The notes below the pieces were generated by a model that saw only the letters and a list, made by a program, of their open reading frames with translations, was not told the origin of the DNA and made no database searches. DNA of 64,000 nt from Przewalskia tangutica (Eukaryota; Streptophyta; Magnoliopsida; Solanales; Solanaceae), in the NCBI GenBank assembly GCA_029844215.1, contig CM056724.1, positions 91,965,093-92,029,092 of the forward strand, given 5' to 3'. Both the position numbers and the translations under genes were made by a program. Below, in pieces: positions 45,601 to 57,169 of this stretch (the stretch's first letter is position 1; each line of letters opens with the position of its first letter).

Positions 45601-46277
45601 AGATATATATATGTATTGTATATCGTCTGCACGGCGGTGAGTAGGATGCCATGGCGCGTCACATGATTATGATTTATGTCATAGGCTATGGCGATGAGGA
45701 AGGAGTTCCACGGGCATGATGACTTTGAGGCATAAGTCACGACTTGACATGATTGCTTATATATTGTGCCGTAGTTTGGTTATCATACATGTCTCTGTTT
45801 TATAAATAGTATTATGATGTCATTCTGATATTTTCGATTTCACATACTTGGTACTGTTATCGACCTCGCCCGGGCTGCGTTAAATGTCGCGGTAAGTACA
45901 CGGTTGTTGATCCTCGCTCATCGGATCACAGTTCTGCGTATTGGGGAGCTCTGTTTCTCCGGAGGCTTATCTTTTGGTATACTCCCCTGTCATTGAAGGT
46001 ACTCGTACATTCATGGGTATGGCGGGCCCCTGTCCCGTCATAGTTGTTATAAAAAAACTCTTAGAGGTCTGTAGTACTGTTGTGGGCAGGGTTTGTAAAA
46101 GATGTAATTGTTCGGTTTTATATATATATCTGAGAAGGTATTTGTTTTGGTTGCTTTGTTTCTTATTTCATATTGTTCGTATCTTTGAGTTTTATTTCCG
46201 CTGATTTTCTCTGATGTATTATCACTAGGGTGCCCGGGGTAAGGCACCAGTCGCGGGCCCGAGGTCGGGTCGTGACA
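42615..46277 (+). mobile_element. Element F, 5' LTR (3.7 kb)
   Basis: Starts TGTTACATCCCGAAATTCC. Contains a G/C-rich patch with repeated GGCGCC words (42904-42985), the GTGTAATCCCC block near 43660, the TTATAATAGC/TTATAACGAC doublet near 44335-44375, an array (45055-45490), and the terminal GGTCGTGACA. It is nearly identical to the 3' LTR except in the GGCGCC patch and the array. Confidence 0.92.
45055..45490 (+). repeat. Tandem array in F 5' LTR, about 75-80-bp unit x 5-6
   Basis: Units carry GGGCTAGCTCCCGTGAAGGC, GTGTCTACACCGATGAGG, AGGGGCATGTTATATACG and ATTATTACTCC. The array lies just before the conserved GAGGAAGGAGTTCCACGGG block, which its GATGAGG...GGGGCATG words resemble. ORFs across it on both strands are repeat by-products. 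Confidence 0.9.
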
Positions 46278-46281
46278 AAAG

Positions 46282-46293
46282 TGGTATCAGAGC
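46282..46293 (+). other. Element F primer binding site
   Basis: TGGTATCAGAGC, perfect match to the initiator tRNA-Met complement, four bases after the LTR end. Confidence 0.92.
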
Positions 46294-46339
46294 AGTTAGT
46301 CCTCGGAAAGTGTCTACAGACCGTATCTAGTAGAGTCTT

Positions 46340-46373
46340 GTTTATCGGCGTGTTGTGCACCACATCTATAATC
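46340..46373 (+). promoter_or_regulatory. Leader hairpin with GTGCAC loop (element F)
   Basis: GTTTATCGGCGTG pairs with CACATCTATAATC at 10 of 13 positions, loop TTGTGCAC. The stem is weaker than in A, B, D and E, because the second pair and the C-A pair are lost. Confidence 0.5.
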
Positions 46374-46483
46374 AGGAGGCTGCAGGATATTTAGGATTGG
46401 TTTCCATTCTTCTCACTCTGAGATCGTGCCTTAGAGATGTATTATAAGTTGGACTTCCTCTGACGTATTCTTATGTGTCAGTT

Positions 46484-47770
46484 ATGCCTCGACGCAAGGC
46501 AACCAGGGCCTAGAAGGGCAAGGCAGCAGAGGGAGATGCGAGTAGAACACAGAGGGTTGCGAGGCACGAGCCCGATCATTACCGAGGTGGTACTTCATCT
46601 GAGGAGTTCTGCGCCGCGGCCCAGCGAGTTTAGCGCAGCGGCAACAGTTTCTACAGAGGCCATGATATCTGAGCCTCCAGTTCCACGACCAGGAGCCGAG
46701 GATATGGATTACAAAGAGATGGCCCAGTTAGTAGCTAGGATTGTAGCGAGGCATGAGGATAAACAGGAGCCGGTGGTACACCCCTGAGCCGATAGTTTGA
46801 GGCTTCGGGACTTCTTGAGTTGTAGTTCACCAGAGTTCTATGGGTCGAGAACTGAGGAAGATCCTCAAGAGTTTATTCGACAGTTGCAGCGGATCATGAA
46901 AGTGATCACGGCATCAGAGATAGAGTCGGTGGTATTGGGTTCACATCATTTGCGTGATCTGCGATTGGTAGTTTGATTCATAGGAATCTGTCGGGAGCAT
47001 GCACTTCCAGCTGCTTGAGACGAGTTCTCAGAGGCATTTCTTACACACTTATTGCCCTCGCAGATGAAGAGAGCTCGGGCAGATAGATTTATGATGTTGA
47101 GGTAGAACGGGCGGACGGTTCGGGAGTACAATGTAGAGTTTGACTCGTTGGCTCGGTATGTCCCCGTTTTAGTGGCATACATGGAGGATAGAGTGCACTG
47201 CTATGTCACAGGGCTCGATGATTATTTAGCGGAGGGTTGCACAGGAGTAGCTCTTCAGCCGGGCATGGACATTGCCCGCATGCAGGCTTATGTACAACAG
47301 ACTAAGGAACGTAGAGGTCGACGGAATGACCAAGATCAGCAGAAGAGGGCCAGGACAGCAGGGTCCTTTGGTAACTTTCGAGGCAGGCAGCCTCAGCAGC
47401 AGACTAGGTATGTACCTCAGCCGTCTGCAGTGCTCCTCCGCGGTCTTGGGGCGTTCGGGATGTTCGGGGCGGTCGGGGCTCGATCTTGAGTTTCGGGGAA
47501 GAAGGAGTGTTAGTCAGATGAAGCCACCTCTACCTCAGTGTGGTCAATGTGGTAGACCCCATCTCGGGGAGTGTCATACTATGTCGACAGTTTGTTATGC
47601 TTGCGGCAAGCAGGGCCATTTGGTGAGAGACTTTCCGACCAGATGTGGCACTAGTGGGATAGCCCAGTATACTGGATCAGTTGCGGGTTCTTCGCCTTCA
47701 ATATCTAGGCAGGATGTTCATACACCGGCAGGCCATGACAGAGGTCGTGGTGGAAGTTCCCAGTTTTAGC
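46484..47770 (+). pseudogene. Element F gag (capsid and CCHC zinc knuckle, frameshifted)
   Basis: Starts at ATG 46484 (M-P-R-R-K) but meets a stop after nine codons. Capsid-type sequence resumes in other frames: E-F-Y-G-S-R-T-E-E-D-P-Q-E-F near 46832, then V-R-E-Y-N-V-E-F-D-S-L-A near 47119, and Y-V-P-V-L-V-A-Y-M-E-D near 47157. The 47272-47769 frame holds C-G-Q-C-G-R-P-H-L-G-E-C and the knuckle C-Y-A-C-G-K-Q-G-H with its final Cys read as Phe, then a Gly/Arg/Ser tail. This order matches gag of plant Ty3/gypsy chromoviruses. Homology stops before the protease. If functional once, it would form the particle while polymerase came from a partner. Confidence 0.8.
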
Positions 47771-48751
47771 GGTCCTTGGAACCGCCTATTTGATTTCAGG
47801 TATATATTTAACCCTCTAGAGACTAATACGAGTTGTTATGATGATTATATGTTAAGTATTATGTTCGGATAGCATTGTGTAAATTGTGTTTAAGACACCT
47901 GGTTAGAAGGAAAGATAGGTTTGGGTGCATGGAGATTGTGAGCCTTAGAATTTTGATAACCGTGGAGACCTTAGATGCAAGGCCGTCTTGAGTAAAAGAC
48001 TTTACGGGTGCTCTTTGTCGAGGTACATAATATACGTGGGGTATATTAGTGTGGTAATTCCATGAGTGGTGTGAAATGAAAGTGGGTAATTAAGCTAAGA
48101 AGACCACTAGGTTTTCGTGACTTGAATAGTGAGATTGTTCCGGATCGGGAACAAGAGTTTGGTACGAAATGGGTTGGGTTGAGGCCAGATTGCGGGTCAA
48201 CCCGCATCCCGGAAGGAGGTGGGGTCAGTTTGAAGTGGTCCCGCTAGATGTTAGGGTCACGAGGGTGCAACGCTCAAGTTTAGGTAACCATCGTACGAGT
48301 TCGTGGATGCGTTCGACCAGAATCGGATCGTGAAGGTCGGGAATGGACTTAAAGGAAATTAAAGCTAGTAATGACCAAGTAGGTGGTAGTAACTCCAAGG
48401 TTTTTGAAACTGAAGCGATGACTGAAATGTGGTACGTATACTAGAATGAGTTCGGGTGTACAAGAAGGGTACGACAAGTAAGAAAAGAAGCGAACATGTG
48501 TTAAAAGAATAGAGGTGATCACGTTTGTGAAGTACGGGTGCGATGAGAGCATCCTTTGGACCATGGGTGGGAGCTAATAGTGATGTTATATACGTTAGAG
48601 GTGATTCCTCGTTGGGTGAGATTTAAGTTTTTGCGTGTTTGTTATATTATGACCATATGTGGCATAATTAATTTTGTAGGTGTAGTAGTGAAGACTATAC
48701 CGGCGCATGTGTTTTGGAGACTTAGAAGGAACATTCGAGACGAATGTTTCT
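47771..48751 (+). mobile_element. Element F 3' tail
   Basis: Non-coding, shared with E and in part with A, B and C. It joins gag at the TTTAACCCTCTAGAGA word (about 47807) also seen in E, so pol loss predates both copies. Confidence 0.7.
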
Positions 48752-48764
48752 AAGGGGGGAAGAA
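48752..48764 (+). other. Element F polypurine tract
   Basis: AAGGGGGGAAGAA directly before TGTTACACCCCG. Confidence 0.92.
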
Positions 48765-51700
48765 TGTTACACCCCGAAATTCCAGGTCATGTATTGGGAA
48801 CGTACGAAAGGAAATAAGAATTGATTTTGGAAAGATAAGTTGACAGAATGTTTTTGGACAGTTTTTGAGTCAAATTGGAGCGGTATATCTCCTAGTTCAT
48901 TACGAGTTTTAGGTGTTTCAATAGCCCTGTACGAAGTTCGTTGAGTCTAGTTTACAACGCAACAAACCGCTCGTCGATTGGACATCGGAGTAGGAAGTTA
49001 TGGACGTTGCAAATCAGCGGGCAGAAGAGGGGGGAAAGTATTCCAGTCAGGCGTCACAGCGCCACGGCGCCGGCTGCAGGGCCGAGGCGCCAAGGCGGGA
49101 TTTTCAGCGAAAAATGGGGAAAAATCAGAGATTTTTGGGAAAAGGCCTATGGGAGGGTGACAAGTGTCCCTCCCATCTTTTGACCTAGTGAAGACCTTAT
49201 ATTATGACCAAGTCTTGAAGACTTGGTCATTTGCAAAGGTTCTTCCTAAAGAATATCCTCTTCTCTTCTTTCTAAAGTGATAAACCCTAAGTGTGATGAG
49301 ATTTTTGGAAAGGCAACAAGAAGGAATTATGTTGGCAAGCTTTTAGAGGGTTCGTGTGGGTGATATTAACGTGAAGAAGATTTTGGAAAGAGGGCTTATT
49401 GAGGTAAAACCTTCACCTTCTTATGTAATTGAAGATTACGAGTTATAGTAGTTAAGAAATGATCATGTGGTTTATATATTAAAGTTTGAAAAGATTTGGA
49501 TCATGTCGACTTGTTGAAAACCGAAAATGGGCATGTTAGTCACTAATGTTATAATCAATTCGGTTGTTAGCTAAAATCGTTACATGTTATATAAGGAAGG
49601 GTATATCGTTGTCATAATTGGTTATGACTTATATAACAGGTTGAATTAACGAGTTGAATTGAAAGGATTTGAAAAGTTGATATGTGAGCATGTTATAGCC
49701 AAGGAATTGCTTTAAACTAGTTGGATTGTTTTACTATGAATTGTGGGGCAGAATTTTACACGTCCAAGTTAGGCGTGTAATCCCCTTTGTATTGTTGAAT
49801 TGTTGGGCCTTAAAAGTGGCGTTTGGTTATTGAACTCGAGCCTTGAAAAAGGTGGAAAAGTACGTAGAAACAAAGGAAGTGATGTCCAATTTTCCGTAGA
49901 ATAAGGGACTTTACAATTAGAATATTCTATGTTGAAGCTAGAAGCTAATAGACGTATTATGGTCAATATAGGTTGACATACTACGGACGGCATATTGGAC
50001 TTGGCAAGTGGATTAAGCCGGAGAGGTATGTGGAAACTTTCTTATCTCTTGAGCATAAGTAGTTATAACTGTATAGTACGGTAGACATACGTGATTTAAA
50101 TGAAGTAAATTCATTCGATATGCTTGACTTGTTTTTAAGAATGTCTAAGTTGGTTGAGTTAGAGAATTAACTCACCTGATACTAAGGAAAGGTTATAAGA
50201 ATGGTTTATTCTGATAAGGTAGACAAGGATGTCTTGATGTGGAAAGGTATGGAATACTTGTTTTGGAAGTATTGATTCTGGAAATATTCTAAAGATAAGA
50301 AACTTGTTTCCTAAGCTAAGAAACTTGAAGTATTTTGAAAGTTGTGTAGCTCGGTTTGAAAGTGTAAGTCTCTTGGTCATAAAAAGAATAAAGTTATCTT
50401 GATTTCGGAAATAAGAGTAGTTGTCCTTGGTTGGTTTAAAACATAAAGTGTTATAATAGCTTTATGGGAAGTTAGTTATAACGACTTTATGGAAACAAAA
50501 GAATGGTTTTATTATTGGATTTAAAATAGTAACTTGACATTTTTTTTAAAGTAATGAGACTTTGATGTAAGGTCTTGACTTCTAAAGATAAGAAGAGACT
50601 TGAGAATTTGAAGTTATGAAACTTGAACTATTTTGAAAAGTATATTGTTACTTGACTTTAAAAAGGAGAAGTGTTTTGGTTTACTTAAAATGATAGTTAC
50701 TCTGTTTTGAATTAGTATCGTGTGGCTTTTACGTAAAAAGAGACCTTTTTGAAAGAATTAAGGTATGTAGTACTTTAGGGTTAAAACCCGGATTGTTGGC
50801 ATAAAGTGGGAGTACTTTGAGTTTATAAAAATGGTGAATCAGTTTACATGTTAAACAAAGTCTAAGAGTATGTTAAAACTTGTCTATGCTAGTTGTGATA
50901 GCCTCTGTTGTGCAAAGGTGGTATTACAATGTTACCGCGTCTCTCGGTGGAGGGCCGACTGACTTGTTGTGAACTTACTTGGACCTACCGGCAGTGACAG
51001 AGGATTCCACGGGTATGCTTCCATTGTTATTATCACATGGACATGTCTACACCGATGAGGATTAGGGGCATGCGGCCGTGCGGAGTTAAACTCGTATATT
51101 ATTATTGTCACATAGACATGTCTACACGATGAGGATTCGGGGCATGTGGCCATTATTATTACTCGTGGGCTAGCTCCGTGAAGGCGTGTCTACACCGATG
51201 ATGGATTAGGGGCATGTTATATCGATTATTACTCGTGGGCTAGCTCCCGTGAAGACGTATCTACAGATGAGGGATTTGGGGCATGTTATATCGATTATTA
51301 CTCCATGGGCTAGCTCCCGTGAAGGCGTGTCTACAGATGAGGATTAGGGGCATGTTATATCGATTATTACTCGTGGGCTAGCTCACGTGAAGACGTGTCT
51401 ACACCGATGAGGGATTCCGGGGGCATGTTATATACGATTATTACTCCATGGGCTAGTTCCCCATGAAGACGTGTCTACACCGATGAGGGATTCCGGGGGC
51501 ATATTATATACGATTATTACTCCATGAGCTAGCTCCCCATGAAGACGTGTCTACACCGATGAGGGATTCCGGGGGCATGTTATATACGATTATTACTCCA
51601 TGGGCTAGCTCCCCATTAAGACGTGTCTACACCGATGAGGGATTCCGGGGGCATGTTATATACGATTATGTATTGTATATGTGTATGCCGACAGTGAGGT

Positions 51701-52475
51701 AGGATGCCACGGGCGTGTCACATGGTTATATGTTACACCTACGGCTGCCGGCAGTGATGGAGGATTCCACGGGCAAGAGATATATATATATATATGTGTA
51801 TTGTATATGCGTACTCCGACAGTGAGGTAGGATGCCACGGGCGCGACACATGATTATGATTTATGTCATAGACTGCCGGTAGTGAGGAAGGAGTTCCACG
51901 GGCATGATGACTTTGAGGGCATAAGTCCCTGACTTGACATGATTGCTTATATATTGTGCACTGTAGTTTGGTTATCATACATGTCTCCTGTTTTATAAAT
52001 AGACTGTTATGATGTCATTACAGTATTTTCAGTTTCACATACTTGGTACCTGTTATCGACCTCGCCCGGCTGCGTTCATGTCGCAGGTAGAGGTACACCG
52101 GTTGTTGATCCTCGCTCATCGGATCACAGTTCTGCGTATTGGGGAGCTCTGTTTCTCCGGAGGCTTATCTTTTGGTATACTCCCCTGTCATTGAAGGTAC
52201 TCGTACATTCATGGGTATGGCGGGGCCCTGTCCCGTCATAGTTGTTATAAAAAAACTCTTAGAGGTCTGTAGTACTGTTGTGGGCAGGGTTTGTAAAAGA
52301 TGTAATTGTTCGGTTTTATATATATATACAGAAAGGTGACTGTTTTGGTTAGCCTGTTTCTTATTTCATATTGTTCGTATCTTTGAGTTTTATTTCCGCT
52401 GATTTTCTCTGATGTATTATCACTAGGGTGCCCGGGGTAAGGCACCAGTCGCGGGCCCGAGGTCGGGTCGTGACA
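48765..52475 (+). mobile_element. Element F, 3' LTR (3.7 kb)
   Basis: Parallel to the 5' LTR. Its array (51040-51662) is about 150-200 bp longer than in the 5' LTR (45055-45490), and several units have fuller forms (GGGATTCCGGGGGCATG, GCTCCCCATGAAG). The GGCGCC patch near 49055-49115 is shorter. Confidence 0.92.
51040..51662 (+). repeat. Tandem array in F 3' LTR, about 75-80-bp unit x 8
   Basis: Same unit as 45055-45490. The last four units are the most regular, with CACCGATGAGGGATTCCGGG complete. Earlier units show shortened CAGATGAGG and GATTAGGGG forms. Confidence 0.9.
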
Positions 52476-52603
52476 ACTTCCTTTGTTTCTACGTACTTTT
52501 CCACCTTTTACAATGCCCAAATTCAACAACCAACAAGCCCCGACTAAGGGCACAATCAATACAACAACCAAAGGGGATTACACGCCTACTTGACGTGTAA
52601 AAT
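52476..52603 (-). mobile_element. Element D 5' LTR, second piece
   Basis: Short piece between F and G that continues the LTR, with a CCTTTGTTTCTACGTAC word and the complement of the GTGTAATCCCC block. Its first five bases are the F target duplication and its last five (AAAAT) the G duplication. Confidence 0.88.
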
Positions 52604-55038
52604 TGTTATACCCCGTATTTCCAGTGCGTGACGTGGGGAATACGTCAAAAGTCTAGCCTTAAAGTTTAGGCAAAGCGTTTTTGGGCACAACTCACAAAAG
52701 CGAATAGTTTTCCGGCGAAACGTTTCCACGACTTTCGTAGGGTAAATTCGGCTATGCCATTTCTAATTTTGCGGATTTTTAGAGAGGCGAAACATTTTGG
52801 ACCAACGGGAGGCGACACTTGTCACCCTCCAATTGATGGACTTGAAATCGTCCATTTGGACGATTTGGACTATAGTGAACACGTTTTTGTGCCTTGTGCA
52901 CAAGTCGAGAGTTGGTAGGATATTTGTGTATAGTTAATCCTCACCCTACACTTGCCTTGCGCTTGTCTTAATCTTGGCCATTGGTTGGCCACTTCTTGAC
53001 CTATAAATACCCCTTAGAGATGAAGAGTTCTTCATCCACAAATCTTTCAAGTCTTGAAAATCCTCTCCTCTCCCTTGTAGCCTTTTCGTCCAACACCTCC
53101 CCTCCTCGTGAAGGCCCTTGGCGAATACACCCCACTCAGCCTAGTAGTTTGGACGAGGCCCCCCTAGCCGAGCCAAAACCTACCACCCCTCCCTTGGTAG
53201 AAAAGTTGCCTTCTTGTATTTTTATAATGCCCAAAATACCCTAGCCCAAATACCTTAGTACTTAGTAGAAGTTGTGAAGAACTTCTAAGGTTTCCTTGGA
53301 GCATACAACTTAGGAGCAAAACCTTGCTCGGCGACTTTTTCTAGGATATTATTGGGCTTACCAAGGTAACTAATCCTAACCCTCTTTTGAATTAGAGAAT
53401 ACATACTGTAGTAGTATAAGAATAAGTATTAAATACTTAGAAGAATATTGCAGAATAGAATTGAACTGTTACCACAGTAGAAGGGTTTAAAAGAATAATC
53501 AATCAGACTTACATGAATTGTTTTCACTGATGAACTTATATAGCTCACCGGGTAGGGAAGTGCTGCCCGACTTTCCGTAGAATTGTGAACCCTCTGTTTA
53601 GAATGACCTTGAGTAGTCTTTGATAGATATCTGTGACTATTATAGTGACTCTCTGCGCGACATATTGACTTGGCGGTGGTTTTATTTGAGAAGGTATGTG
53701 ATTCTTCCTAAAGCATGATATTTTACAATATATATATAACTACGGCAATGTCTTTGACTTAAGCCTGAATAACACTTACGGCAATGCCTCACGCTAAGCT
53801 CGAATAACACTTACTACGAATGCCTCACGGCTTAAGCCCGAATAATAAAGATCTGAAAGCATTTCAAAGAATCTTGAATCATTTTTAGTAAGAGAACTAA
53901 TTGGTTTTAAGCGAAGCTTAAGAGTTATACTAGCCTTATGAGAAGTTAAGTATAACCACTTAAGATTTATAAAAGAAACAGATTTCCTATTTGTTTATAA
54001 CAGAATTATATTGAATTGTGAAAAGAATAAAAAGATGGTTTGATAAGTAGACATGATATTATGATATGTGTGTTTGTGTTTTTTAAAGTTTGTGAAAAAG
54101 AGTATTCTTGTTGTGCTTATGTTGTTTAACGATAAGTTGTTAGGTTAGTGTAGCATCACTCACTCTTGACATATTACGGGGTTAAGCGCCTCCGTGCGGG
54201 GTAGACTCGGTGATGCAGGACCATGATTCGAGAATACCTCATGCGGGTCCAAGGGACCTATGCGGAGCTACGGGAGTTCCGTGTTAGTGTGCGGGGTTAT
54301 ACCTCACGCGATGCATGTGGCGTGCGGACGGCGAGTCGGGGCGATGCCGAGAGTAGCTACCGCCGATGCGGGGTTATGTACCTATGCGGGCCTATGTGAT
54401 TGGCCTATGCGGACTACGGAGTCGAGATTAGGCTTGCATGGTGATACTACGCAATTGGCCTGCCCGATCATTCGCGACCTAGAAAAGACACATTACGATT
54501 TACCTATCACGCTCTTGTTTGTGATGTGGCATGTGCGGTTTCCTGGTTGTTTCATACATACTTGCAAAACTGTTTTTAAATGATATGTTTCATTTAAGTA
54601 TTTTACAAGTTTCATATACTTAGTACTGTTATCTCGACCTCCTTGGGGCTGCGTTCATCCGCGGTAAGGGCGGCAGTGCTAGATCCACATTCTTAGGATC
54701 TCTACGTTGGTGTCGGGAGCTCCATCTTTTAGGAGGCTCTACATTTGGGTATGATCTCCTGTTGTAGATAGTTTTGTCTGATCGAGGTATGGCGGGGACC
54801 TGTCCCGCCATAGTTGTATATTTCCTTAGAGTGCTGTAGTCATGTTTATGCGATTGTCGGATGTAGCGCTAAACCATGTTCATATATATATATATCGAAA
54901 GCGATGTTTTCTCATAAAGCGTCTTATTTTATAAACTGTTTCATGTCTTACTTTATATTTCCGCTGATTACTCTGATGTATGACTACTTGGGTGCCCCGG
55001 TAAGGCACCAGTCACGGGCCCCGGAACGGGTCGTGACA
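52604..55038 (+). mobile_element. G: solo LTR (2.4 kb)
   Basis: A single LTR from TGTTATACCCCG to GGTCGTGACA flanked by AAAAT on both sides (52599-52603 and 55039-55043). No primer site or polypurine tract is attached. Recombination between the two LTRs of a full element leaves exactly this. It is closest to E: same CCATTGGTTGGCC and TATAAATA (53002-53009) promoter and similar GCGG-rich repeats (54180-54440). It also carries four to five CTTAAGCC/AATAACACTTACGG-type units near 53755-53850. Confidence 0.92.
53002..53009 (+). promoter_or_regulatory. TATA box of solo LTR G
   Basis: TATAAATA with CCATTGGTTGGCC about 15-25 bp upstream, as in E. If active, a solo LTR promoter would fire into the D LTR to its right. 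Confidence 0.6.
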
Positions 55039-56351
55039 AAAATCATGCCCCACAATCATATCAAAACAGTCCACAATTAATCAATATTAAGGGTACAATG
55101 TGAAGCCTTTAACATCCTTATCCCTTAGGACTTTCATTAGTCATTTAATACATTAAACATGCAAGTTGGTGGCTGATTTTCCAGCATATATACACGTCCA
55201 AAACAGTCCCTAAAATGTCACGACGACGTCTTAACAGTTTTGGGCAGTTTTCGGCCAACAACAACTACAACAATCCGATAACTCGTTCCTTAATCCATTT
55301 TATTCCAATTCAAGTTTCAATACTTTTATACAAGTCTCATCAACTTATCATCAACAAGATTACTTCATTACAACATGCAATAGGTGACATTAACAACAAC
55401 AAAAATCAACGAATCCAATTGTCGTCCACAATGGCCTAGTCTCGGCCAACACCTAAAAATGGGACATGCACTTCTTATTTTCCATATCTTCCTTAATACA
55501 AGTTTATATACTAGTCATAACAATAAGTAATATCCAATTACTTCAAGAGGAAGATGAGTTCTTACCCAAAAATGTCCAAAAGGTCGAGAGCAAGGTCACA
55601 AGGGTTTTGGCCCGCAGTTTTCGTTTCGCTCCACTTCTTTAAGTTCCAATCACATACAAGCATCCACCACAAGCTTATAACCAACTTCACTTCACGTTTC
55701 GCTTCCAAAAAGTTAACGAACAAGCCTAGGGTTTCACCCTCATTTTCGGCCAAAGGAGATTATTGATGTGTTATCTTGGCTTAACACTTGGTTAGGAACC
55801 TTAATCTTGTATTAGTAAACTAACTTGGAAGGTTTAAGAATTTTTGGTCTACAAAATGGCCCTTGGCTGAGAGCATAAGAGAGGAGAGAGGTATATTTTC
55901 ATGAAATAATTCTAAGTGTTCAACAAGTCTTGCACCCTCTATGTATATATAATATATCCCAATGGATGGATTCATGACAAGTGTATGGACAAGTGGAGTG
56001 GGTCCCACATGCCCACTTGTCCTCAAAATATTTATAAAGTTGTCATCTTGTGAAGACAAGTGGGGGATGACATGTGTCACCCTCCTATTGGTCCAAAATT
56101 ATTTCTTCACAAAAATATTCTATACTTGGCCAAAATATCTCGTGGGCCCCACAAAATCGTAAAATTTCAGGTGGGCGCCACATGACCAAATCCGAGACTT
56201 AAAAATCCAAAACTTCAATATACTATAATAATTCTATATACAAAATTTGAGAATCAAATTCCAAGTCGTTAACTTTTTCCTTCAAAAAATTCAAATCTTA
56301 AATCCTTAATCACGTTCTCAATTAGTAGCCCTGATATTACGGGGTGTAACA
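55039..56351 (-). mobile_element. Element D 5' LTR, third piece
   Basis: Ends in ACGGGGTGTAACA followed by the target duplication ATGAT. The part from 55963 matches 38659-39060. The earlier part (55044-55962) is absent from the 3' LTR and includes a TATA-rich stretch near 55940-55955 on the minus strand. The ORF 55554-55766 has no support. Confidence 0.9.
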
Positions 56352-57169
56352 ATGATTCAATTATACCACTGCCATCTTGTTGTCCTAAGTCGAAAGAATT
56401 TGTAGATCATTTGCAATATCAAAGGATGCTGCAATTTCTGATGGGACTTAATGATAACTATAGCCAAGATAGAAGCCAAGTATTAATGATGCAACAAATA
56501 CCAAATCTGAACCAAGTTTATGCCATGATCAATCAGGAGGAAATTTAAAAGATAATGCAAGACACAATGGAACCATCTGATATGTTCACAGCAAGAAATG
56601 AGAGTGGAGGTCCAAGACAAAAGAAATCATATAATCCTAATGCAGTGTGTGATTTTTGCCATGGAAAATGACACTTGAGAGTAGATTGTTTTAAACTGAT
56701 GAAGTGTGATTTCTGTCATTAGACTAGACATCTACAAGATGATTGTTACAAATTGAATGGTTATCCTAACAATTTTAAAGAAAAACCTAAAAAAGGAAAA
56801 TATGGTGTCAGAAAGATATCAGCCATTGAGGATACTGGTCAGGGATATGAGGTCCAAAATCACCATCCCATGCAATTTGGGACGATACAACAGCAGCAGG
56901 GAACAAACTTTATATCAAGACACAATCCATATCAGAATTATCAAGGGACACATATGACAGCAGGCCAATTTACACCCAGCCAGCATCAACAACTTCTCAA
57001 TATGCTTGACAACAAATGTGCTACAGGAAATGTCAATGCTAGTGCAAACAATGCAGGTATATCTGTTTTAATACAAAAGCAGTGTTGAAATGGATTATAG
57101 ATACAGGTGCGACAAATCACAAAATTGGAAATCATAAATACTTACAAAACAAGAATCTGGTAGAAAATG
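56352..57169 (+). pseudogene. K gag C-terminal half and start of protease
   Basis: Resumes the K gag frame interrupted at 28804. Two zinc-knuckle-like motifs follow (C-D-F-C-H-G-K and C-D-F-C-H, each with a stop codon inside the H/C spacing, near 56667 and 56721), then a Gln-rich linker. After one more frame change at about 57085 comes W-I-I-D-T-G-A-T-N-H (about 57092-57121), the Copia protease active site. The rest of pol is displaced by element H. Internal stops at 56546, 56669, 56720 and 57086 show that K is dead. Confidence 0.85.

Larger units (their letters stand above)
42615..52475 (+). mobile_element. Element F, complete long-LTR gag element (9.9 kb)
   Basis: LTRs 42615-46277 and 48765-52475 flank a 2.5-kb body with an intact primer site, leader hairpin, decayed gag and polypurine tract. 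Perfect target duplication. It has the best gag in the window but no pol, the layout called TR-GAG in plants. Confidence 0.94.
28805..56351 (-). mobile_element. Element D with its nested insertions (27.5 kb)
   Basis: Minus-strand long-LTR element inserted in the K gag. Plus-strand ends are TGTCACGACCC and GGGGTGTAACA, with a perfect five-base duplication. Its 3' LTR is split by E, and its 5' LTR is split by F and by solo LTR G. Its own length without insertions is about 7 kb: 2 kb 3' LTR, 1.1 kb body, 3.9 kb 5' LTR. No gag-pol domain is present. Confidence 0.92.

Noticed and set aside
46473..46787. 104-codon ORF at the start of F gag as a separate gene
   Set aside because: It starts upstream of the gag ATG in another frame. 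The homologous gag sequence switches frames, so this is a mixture of out-of-frame and in-frame gag.
51780..51800. TATATATATATA run as a promoter
   Set aside because: A simple AT repeat inside the F array region, not at the conserved promoter position.
52981..53244. 87-codon ORF after the TATA box of G
   Set aside because: It lies in the leader of a solo LTR. The same region of E has many frame changes and no equivalent.
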